Below, one piece after another: positions 57,102 to 64,000 of a stretch of 64,000 nt of DNA. This DNA is from Cheiracanthium punctorium (Eukaryota; Arthropoda; Arachnida; Araneae; Cheiracanthiidae), in assembly GCA_038373885.1 (NCBI GenBank), contig JAWZYV010000058.1, positions 431,600-495,599 of the forward strand. The letters are read 5' to 3'. Every line of letters starts with the position of its first letter. Positions within the stretch are counted from its first letter, which is position 1. A model generated the notes under the pieces. The model saw nothing but the letters and a program-made list of their open reading frames with translations, had not been told where the DNA came from and searched no databases. The translations under genes were made by a program, and so were the position numbers.

Positions 57102-59173
57102 GAAAAGAAATCCAATGTACAATTTTAGTATGACAAATTTCGGGGAACCAAGATCAGATTTGTAATTTATTAAGATTTTTTTTTTTTTTATGACTTTATG
57201 ATAGTAAAAATTACTTTTTCATATTTTAAGATTTTCTTTTGCAAAAAAAGCAGTCATAAGTTAAACACTTATTTTAAAACTCATTAAAATTAATAAAATT
57301 CAATTTATTAATAGGAATATTGCATATTAATTCGCAAACCTTTGTGAAATAAAAAGAGGGGTTACTGAATATTTTCCCCAAAATATACTGAAATGTTACA
57401 CATCTATTCACCTTTTATCTGGAAACCTTTGCAAAAAAAAAAAATTGGAAAATATTTAAATAGTTTTCCAAAATATGCAGAAACATTTATAAATACTGTA
57501 CCCGCCTAGTGCAGAAACGTTCCTGCAATTTTAAAATACAAGAGCTGCCCCATATTTTAAGGTAACACTTCCGATTCTTTTTTCTTTTTCTTTTTTTTTT
57601 TACAGTGTAGCTAATAATTTTAGTTAACTAATTTTGTAACTTTTAAGTCTAAATGGTTTGGATTTTTCCGAGAATACCAGGCGTCACTACCTATGCTAGT
57701 AGTAAAGTGTATGTGTGGTTCCAGGTAATTTTGAAAACTCTGTTGCTACACATTTGAAAAAAAAAAAAAAAAAAAATGCAAAATAGCTACAATAGCATTC
57801 AAAATCGGATTATTTTTTAATGCACCATTTAATGCTCTATTTGTTTTATATTTATGCATTTTCATTTATTTTCAAGAGTTTTTCTAGAAGTGACTTTCAT
57901 TTAATGGTTCAATTTAGCAACTTATGGCAACAATGCATTCTTGTAACTGTAGTGTTTAAAATAGAATCTGAAATGAGTTATTTTTAATTTAAGAGAACAA
58001 GATTAAAAGTATTGAGTGTAGTTTTCATTAATACAGCAAAACTTGGATAACTCGAGCATGATCAATTCAAAATTTCAACTTTGACTATATAAATAAGAAT
58101 TATTATTATTATTATTTTTGAAAGAAGATCGCTTTTGTGTCGCTTTCTAAAATGTGTAGTTCAAAAATGAACCCTAGCAGAGCAGAGAAAATGCTCTCTG
58201 ATGTTGGATAATTCCTCATTTGTTTTTCACTATTATGATACCTATGCTTAAATTTTTATCCCGCAATTTAGTGCCAACTATTTATAAAACAATTATTTAG
58301 TTGCCAGATTCTAACCAAAGAAAAAAAAACAGTAAATAAATAAAATAAGCGTGAACTAAAGGAAAATAAAAAGTGAAATTTTCAGCATTTGTTTTCTCCC
58401 CCCATATTTTTCTTTTGATCTGCTGCTTAGTTCAACAATGTTTCATTATACTGGAAATCGGATACTTTGTGTATTTCTAAAATGATAGGAAAAGTGTAAA
58501 ATTCCCTCATTTTCTTTCTCCTTTTTATCTAAGGAGACAGACTGCAGGTTGTCAAGCTCTGCTATAGATAATTTTTTGCTTTAGAGCTCTAATGGCATGT
58601 TTATAAATGATATGTAAAAATTTTCATTACAAATACACTCATCCTCCTATCTTTTCATGGGAAAAGTATGCTTATTTCTCTTGTTGAAGTATGTGGGTCA
58701 CATGATGCGGGTGCTGTGCTAAAGGGGGTGCGAAGATCAATTATCGCTCCTTGGGAGGGGAACCCTAATTAAGGTTTGCCCCAGGTGTTGTATACAGTAG
58801 TTGCGGCTCCGGTAAATACTCGTGTTCTTGAAACAGCTCTCAATTATTACTCACACAGAATGTTTAATTCAGACCTTTAATATTTTAATTTACTGTTGAA
58901 CTGAAGAGTTATTTGTGTCTATTAAGATTATTTTAAAGCATGAGTATACTTATATCTCTAGGTACAGATTTTGAACACAAAAAGTTCAGATTCAGTGATT
59001 AAAAAAAGACAAATCAATTTTTATTCTTGTCAGAAATATTTCTAATTTTGTTTATCAGTAGTTTAATATACACAAAAAGTTAAGTAAATGAACTAAGCAC
59101 TTTTACATGTCATCATAAGGCCACCAACAGTTATGCTGGTAACGTTACTTATTTATAAAATATGGCTACTTTT
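57102..59173. other. AT-rich interior with homopolymer runs, no gene seen
   Basis: A and T runs occur (for example about 57178-57190, 57434-57444 and 57759-57776). No coding or terminal repeat was recognised. Confidence 0.4.
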
Positions 59174-59564
59174 ACAGAAAGATTTTACATTCTGGGAACA
59201 TTTTTCTGCCAGTTTTTCTCTTAATTTACAGAAATAGTATTTTTAGTTATTTCCTATATTACTATTATATTTCTCCAAATGTTTAATTTTTTTTTATACA
59301 TATATTTAAAATTTTTAATACATTTACAAAAATATAATAGTAATAATAAAATAAATAATACCAGACTACTTACTGGTATTATATTTATTTTATGTATTAC
59401 TATTATATTTTTGTAAATTTATTAATTTTTTTTAAGTATCTGTATAAAAAAATTTAAACATTTGGAGAAATATGATAGTAATTATGAAATAACTAAAAAT
59501 ACTATTTCTGTAAATTAACAGAAAAACTGCAGCAAAATGTTGCCAGAATGTAACATCTTTCTGT
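59174..59564. repeat. 391-bp imperfect palindrome
   Basis: The two arms of about 190 bp match in inverted order. ACAGAAAGATTTTACATTCT at 59174 mirrors the sequence ending 59564. AATTTACAGAAATAGTATTT in the left arm reappears inverted near 59500. CTCCAAATGTTTAA is mirrored at about 59460. The centre is near 59369 (CCAGACTACTTACTGG). Confidence 0.9.
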
Positions 59565-59961
59565 GTACAGAAAGTTTCTGTATACAGAAGAATTACTGGC
59601 AGCAAAAAGTTGCCAGAAAATTTCTGTATACAGGAATTTTCTGTATACAGAAGAATTACTGGCAGCAAAAAGTTGCCAGAAAATTTCTGTATACAGAAAT
59701 TTTCTGTCGACAGTAATAAATGTTATTCAACAGAATGATTCTGTAACCCTTACAGATAGTTTCTGTATACAGAAATCAACTGTAAAATGCTGCTTGGAAA
59801 CGACTTTTATATGTATACGGAAAATTTCTGTAGGGAACAGAATTTTTCTGTCATATAACATACAGCTCCTGGCAACAGAAAATTTCTGCCTACAGAATAT
59901 TTCTGGCAACTTTTTGCTGCCAGACTTTTTCTGTTGATTTACAGGAATATTTTTTGCAGTG
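59565..59961. repeat. Subterminal repeats of the giant element
   Basis: TTTCTGTATACAGAA and GGCAGCAAAAAGTTGCCAGA occur repeatedly, both self-complementary, up to the right terminus. Shorter AACAGAA/TTCTGT motifs occur just inside the left terminus (45800-45850). Such arrays are typical transposase-binding regions in CACTA-like elements. Confidence 0.75.
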
Positions 59962-59963
59962 TA

Positions 59964-60489
59964 CACTCATGAGGTGACGTACAGAGAGCTAGCTATATGT
60001 GTGTGTATAATGTGTCCGAGATAAATATACTGCTGACTTAAACCACTTTCAATGGCTCTCGAGGGGAAAAAATCACGTCGAATGATAGCATTTCAGGGGG
60101 CATACAGAATTTACGAAAGAAAATCTTTTTTCTACTCTAGCAATAAACATTTATATGCAAGATCATGTATAATCCGCGATCGTCTTTCTTTAAAGATAAC
60201 TATAAGCCGTTGTCAGAAGTCAAAATTCGTACATCACCACATGAGTGTATGGGGCACATTTTTTTAATTGCAAATGTTTTTGTACGGGGATCGTATACAA
60301 ATTTAAAATATGTAACTTTTTGAAAATTAACGAGAGAAAATTTTTCTTAACGGAGCGTTATTCTTGACCTCATTTTGAACATATTTTCAATTTACACTGC
60401 ACACTTATCTGTAATAGGTAAAGAATTAAAGCCTGTTTTGCGACACCCTACAAATTGCTATTGTTATCGCAGTGAGTACAAGGGGGACG

Positions 60490-60490
<1 letters not shown>
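59964..60490. repeat. Fold-back repeat F3, right part
   Basis: It continues the repeat interrupted at 45771. It holds the core and the right arm (TGAGTGTATGGGGCAC at about 60242) and the GCGACACCC edge at 60440, collinear with 9145-9640. Confidence 0.7.
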
Positions 60491-60521
<31 letters not shown>

Positions 60522-60522
<1 letters not shown>

Positions 60523-60693
60523 GTAATCTATAAAAAGGTAATTTGGGTTTTACTAGTTTGGGTATTGTTCAAGCGGCTACTTTCACTGCAAGTTTTGCTT
60601 TCCTGTCATACTTGCCACGCGCGCTCTGGAGCTATGTTTTACTTCTTTAGTTAATTTCTAGACACCAGGTTGTCGATTCTGAGTTCTTTCTAG
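60522..60693 (+). mobile_element. LTR fragment, 5' part
   Basis: It starts TGTAATCTATAAAAAGG next to a TA/TG microsatellite and matches the first 170 or so bases of the LTRs at 28667 and 61942, then stops at TTCTTTCTAG. Confidence 0.75.
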
Positions 60694-61009
60694 CTCTTGC
60701 TGGTAGTTGAGTCGAGCGATGCCAACCGCTGACATTTTTTCTGCATTGGGCAATCTATCCGGCTGTTCTCGCATTCTTCCATTTTTCAGCGGGGTTTTGT
60801 GCTATTAAAAATAATCGTGATAATTTTTTTACGGGAAATGACGTGCTAAAAAGTAAAGGATTCTCGTGGAGCTCTGTCCCCCGCCACTATTTTTATAGGA
60901 ATCAAATCTATTCTTCGTGACTGGCAACAGTCAAAACGTCAGAGTTTGGTGTTCCCAGAGCGGGATCACTGCGCCTCAAAGGGTTAAATGTAGATGTTTT
61001 ATTTTTAAT
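60694..61009. other. Unassigned
   Basis: It is slightly GC-richer, without recognised features. Confidence 0.4.
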
Positions 61010-61941
61010 ATTTACTGAGTAAAAGTTTTGTGCATCTAAATGATCGTATATTATTTCCTTTATTGAATAATGATGCCCTAACCATACTTTTACATGTAAT
61101 AAAATTTAAATTTGCCTAGATGGTTAACTAGTAATAAAACCTCATTAGAGTATTCGCCTTCATATTGCTAAGAAATACTAGTAATAACCAAATAAGAAAG
61201 CACAATAAGCCATTGCTAGAAATAAAAAATGCCAGGTCACATAAATGCAGTACCTCATGCAGGGTATCATTTATTGAATTACCTTGCCAAATTCTTCTAG
61301 AAAACGTTCCTGTTAATACTGCTGTTTCACAGCTATGGTTTCCGAAATTTTCTACACACTATCCACATCTTTACATTTTTTTTTACATTGCCTTTACATT
61401 AAATAAATTTACTCCATTTTGCCAACTGCATTTTGCCAACTATTTTGCCAACCATTTTGCCAACTCCATTTTGCCAAGTTATTTTCATTCCATTCACTTT
61501 ATGCCATGCAAGCATAATAGCCAAAGCCAAAGGTATTCGCCAAAGAAAATGAATGTCAGCCATGTTTATTCCATTTTGTTTAATTATATTACTATATTGT
61601 TACTGTACAGTATTATTGTATTCCACCTAGGTTGTAAATATTTTACTTGTGATATTTTTGAAAAATTTGTGCGCACTCATTGTTTCATTGTTTATTGTAA
61701 GATTTTCGTACTATTGCACCGTTATGTTTTGTCAAATTTTAGAAACTGCTTCCTGCCTCTTAAGTGTTGTACAACATAACTCCAGAATTCTAGTCCGAAA
61801 AATTTAAGGTGTCTAAACTTGAGAATTAGATTAGTTCGCAGTTTTTAAGATTAGGCTGCAAGGACGTCTTACTCGCAAGTGAGAGACTGGCCACCTCAAT
61901 GATATTGTTCGTCAGACTTCTTTTGCCGGGGGGGGGGATAT
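61010..61941 (+). mobile_element. LTR-element 3' internal region, second copy
   Basis: It is collinear with 27792-28666 and ends in the polypurine tract GGGGGGGGGATAT. It differs by a local expansion of TTTTGCCAAC units at about 61412-61478. Confidence 0.7.
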
Positions 61942-62423
61942 TGTAATGTATAAAAAGGTAATTTAGGTTTTACTAGTTTGAGTATTGTTCAAGCGGCTAC
62001 TTTCACTGTAAGTTTTGCTTTCCTGTCCTACTTGCCACGCGCGCTCTGGAACTATGTTTTAGTTCTTTAGTTAATTTCTAGACATCAGGTTGTCGATTCT
62101 GAGTTCTTTTTAGTGTACACGTGTCTCCACGCCTTTGTATTCCCGGATGCGGGTCATGTTGGTAAAGGTGTGTGGTTCGATTAGAGATAAGAGAGAGGCG
62201 GAGTTATGTCTTAGCAACCCACGTGGGGTGGTAAGCGTAAATATCCCTGCACCTCGAAAATCGAGAGACTTCTGCCACGAGAACTGCTTAACTAGTCCAC
62301 GCAGATTCTCATACCCGTCTCCCCTCCCCCCTTCTCACTCTATATTGTAACCTAAATGTAAGGTTCAATAAACCATTTTACCAGCCTTAACTCTGGAACT
62401 TTACTGGAATATCTGACGTCTCA
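61942..62423 (+). mobile_element. Complete LTR (482 bp), second copy
   Basis: It runs from TGTAATGTATAAAAAGG to GACGTCTCA, with AATAAA at about 62367. Unlike the 28667 copy it is followed by 5' internal sequence. Confidence 0.8.
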
Positions 62424-62650
62424 AAAAGACGGCAGGATGACTGCCTGTGTGCCAATTAAACATTTTAAATTATAAAAAATTAACGCTCAATAGTCTGGGA
62501 GACGGGGTACGGTAAGCGATGACGCACGCCACCGCCTGTCTTTGAAAGAGATCCGACGGAGTAGAACCAACTTGCCCCTTCACCAACTGCAGATATCTGG
62601 ACTTCCTCATTCCCCTCTTTCTGCTCTGGAACATCTGTCGTCTCATTCAT
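62424..62650 (+). mobile_element. LTR-element 5' internal sequence plus an LTR-end-like scrap
   Basis: It matches 25098-25300, then ends GCTCTGGAACATCTGTCGTC and TCA. This resembles the LTR end (CTCTGGAAC...CTGACGTCTCA) and abuts the AT repeat and Helitron as at 29147. Confidence 0.6.
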
Positions 62651-62659
62651 ATATATATA

Positions 62660-64000
62660 CTAGCTGAAGTACCCGTTCTTCGCACGGGAATGAATGGACT
62701 TTTTGATATTAATATTTGTTGCGATTACTATTTATTGTAATAAAGAGATATAGCAAAATGGATATCGCGTTATATTGTGTTCAATAATCATGCATACTGA
62801 ATTTCAAGGCAATCGTTTTTACGGTGCAGAAGGCGATGCGGCGTAGCACAATCTAGTGGCGAGTTTTAGCAAAACGGATACGGCAAAAATATTCTTCGTA
62901 TTCAGATATCGATGTATACGAATTTTCATGACGATCGGCTGAATAGTCTTGACGTTCATGTGTTGACGCGACATCTAGTGTCAAGTTATAGAAAAATGGA
63001 TCGTGCCAAACTCTTCCCAATTCAAATATCTATGTATACCTATTTTCATAGCGATTATTCGCACAGTCAAGAAGTGATACACTGCAGGGCCATCTAGTGG
63101 TTAATTAAAGTAATGATTTGCTACAGCGCCGTCATGTGGCGAGTTATAGCAAAATGGATAACGCCAAAATATTCTCATTGTTCAAATAGCTATGTATACT
63201 GATTTTCATAGCCACCGTTTGAATGGTCCAAAATTTGGCCTGCTGCAGCGTCATCTAGTGGCGAGTTAAAATAATAATGCATTGCAGTGCCATCTAGTGG
63301 TGAGTAACATCAAAAGTAACGCAGTTAGAATATATTCTTCGTTCTCAAATGTGTAAGTATAAAAAATTTTATGCCGATCAGTCGAACGGTATAGAAGTTG
63401 ATGCGTTGCAACGCTATTTAGCGGTAAGTTACAGCAAATGGATAGTGAAAAATATTCTCCGTGTTCTAATATTCGCGTGTACCAAATTTCATCGAAATTT
63501 GTTGGACGATATTCGCATAGCAAACGGCTAAACGGAATAGAATTCGACGTTCTGCTGGGCCACCTAGTGAAAAGTTAGAGGAAAACGGATAGCATAAAAA
63601 CCTTCTCCATGATAAAAGACTTAGGTGAACCAAATTTCATGGTGATCGGTGAAACGGTGCTGGAGTTTTTCAACCTCCTACACACATACCAACATTCATT
63701 TTTATCTATAACCAGTCTTATTATACGTATATACCAGTCTCAAGTAAAATCCAGTTTCAAATCTAAGCCTCGCCAAAGTGCCAGCATACGCCATTTTGCA
63801 AGAGTTTTTTCAGGGAATCATTCGAAGCATTGACTTAGCAGCAATCAAAATGGGAAATGGTTCGACCGCCAGGCATTTATTTGAAAAGTGGAATCCCTTA
63901 ATACAGCCGCATTTTTTAAATTATCCACTATAACATGTTTTATTCATCGTTACCTCGATGTACTAAATGCGAAGATTTCAATTTTCTGAAATTTGGCGAT
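62660..64000 (-). mobile_element. Non-autonomous Helitron, copy H3 (runs off the window)
   Basis: The minus-strand CTAG end is at 62663-62660, with hairpin CCCGT/ACGGG next to a short AT repeat. The body is collinear with H2 and has eight CATCTAGTGG-type cores between about 62858 and 63560. The 5' end lies beyond the window. Confidence 0.75.

Larger units (their letters stand above)
45772..59961. mobile_element. 14.19-kb insertion with CACTG termini and TA duplication
   Basis: The left end is CACTGCAAAAAATAATC; the right end, read from the other strand, is CACTGCAAAAAATATTC. So there is a 14-bp exact inverted repeat, flanked by TA at 45770-45771 and 59962-59963. Unit 1 shows the uninterrupted site, CCCCATACACTCATGAGG at 24507. 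Both ends carry AACAGAA/TTCTGT-type subterminal motifs. TA duplication with CACTG ends fits Tc1/mariner-like or Mirage/CACTA-like elements; I cannot decide which. No transposase of its own is recognisable. Merlin, mariner, pogo-like and Helitron copies inside have their own ends and arrived later. Confidence 0.75.

Noticed and set aside
59563..59937. Open frame with repeated YRNFLYTEELLAAKSCQK
   Set aside because: It arises from the palindromic subterminal repeats, and the opposite strand is equally open. It is a repeat artefact and not a gene.

Overview
This is an AT-rich, repeat-dense eukaryotic window, almost certainly from an arthropod and most likely a chelicerate such as a spider. The reasons are intronless ionotropic-receptor (IR) genes present as a local cluster, a mixture of animal transposons (Helitron, Merlin, mariner, hAT, piggyBac, Jockey, gypsy, BEL/Pao), tRNA-derived SINEs, and very low gene density. 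The species assignment is inference. No rRNA, tRNA gene, CRISPR array or bacterial operon was seen.

The only intact host-like genes are two IR genes in direct orientation, at 11437-12696 and 34467-35714. Around them lie four broken IR copies (19244-19995, 21080-22284, 31556-32162, 40099-41337) and two short IR relics (about 20500 and 38829). The order IR(A/D), IR tail, IR relic, IR(C/E), DUF4817 transposase fragment, fold-back repeat, LTR element, Helitron occurs twice. I read this as a tandem duplication of a unit of roughly 20 kb: unit 1 about 9.6-31.2 kb, unit 2 about 31.2 kb to the window end. Each unit later took its own insertions. Unit 1 gained 12.8-19.2 kb (BEL/Pao, gypsy gag, an arthropod transposon-type protein, Jockey plus hAT fragments). 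Unit 2 gained 36.4-38.4, 42.1-44.3 and 45.77-59.96 kb.

Region by region. 0-2.4 kb: a piggyBac-like MITE and a Helitron. 2.5-8.2 kb: a gypsy RNase H relic, a SINE, and a Jockey/hAT composite. 8.7-9.6 kb: a fold-back element. 9.7-24.7 kb: IR cluster 1 with nested transposons. 24.7-31.2 kb: LTR element pieces, a hAT MITE and Helitrons. 31.2-45.8 kb: IR cluster 2. 45.77-59.96 kb: one 14.2-kb insertion with CACTGCAAAAAATA terminal repeats and a TA duplication. It carries a Helitron that is itself interrupted by a Merlin element, a mariner remnant, a pogo-like element, exon-like segments, tandem repeats and a 0.4-kb palindrome at its right end. 60-64 kb: the rest of the fold-back repeat, then the second LTR and Helitron set.

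The strongest observations are the giant TA-flanked insertion, whose empty site is visible in the other unit; the Merlin transposase with all three DDE residues and only two homopolymer frameshifts; the dated sequence of IR gene decay; and Helitrons that carry about 120-bp arrays of CTCF-like motifs.
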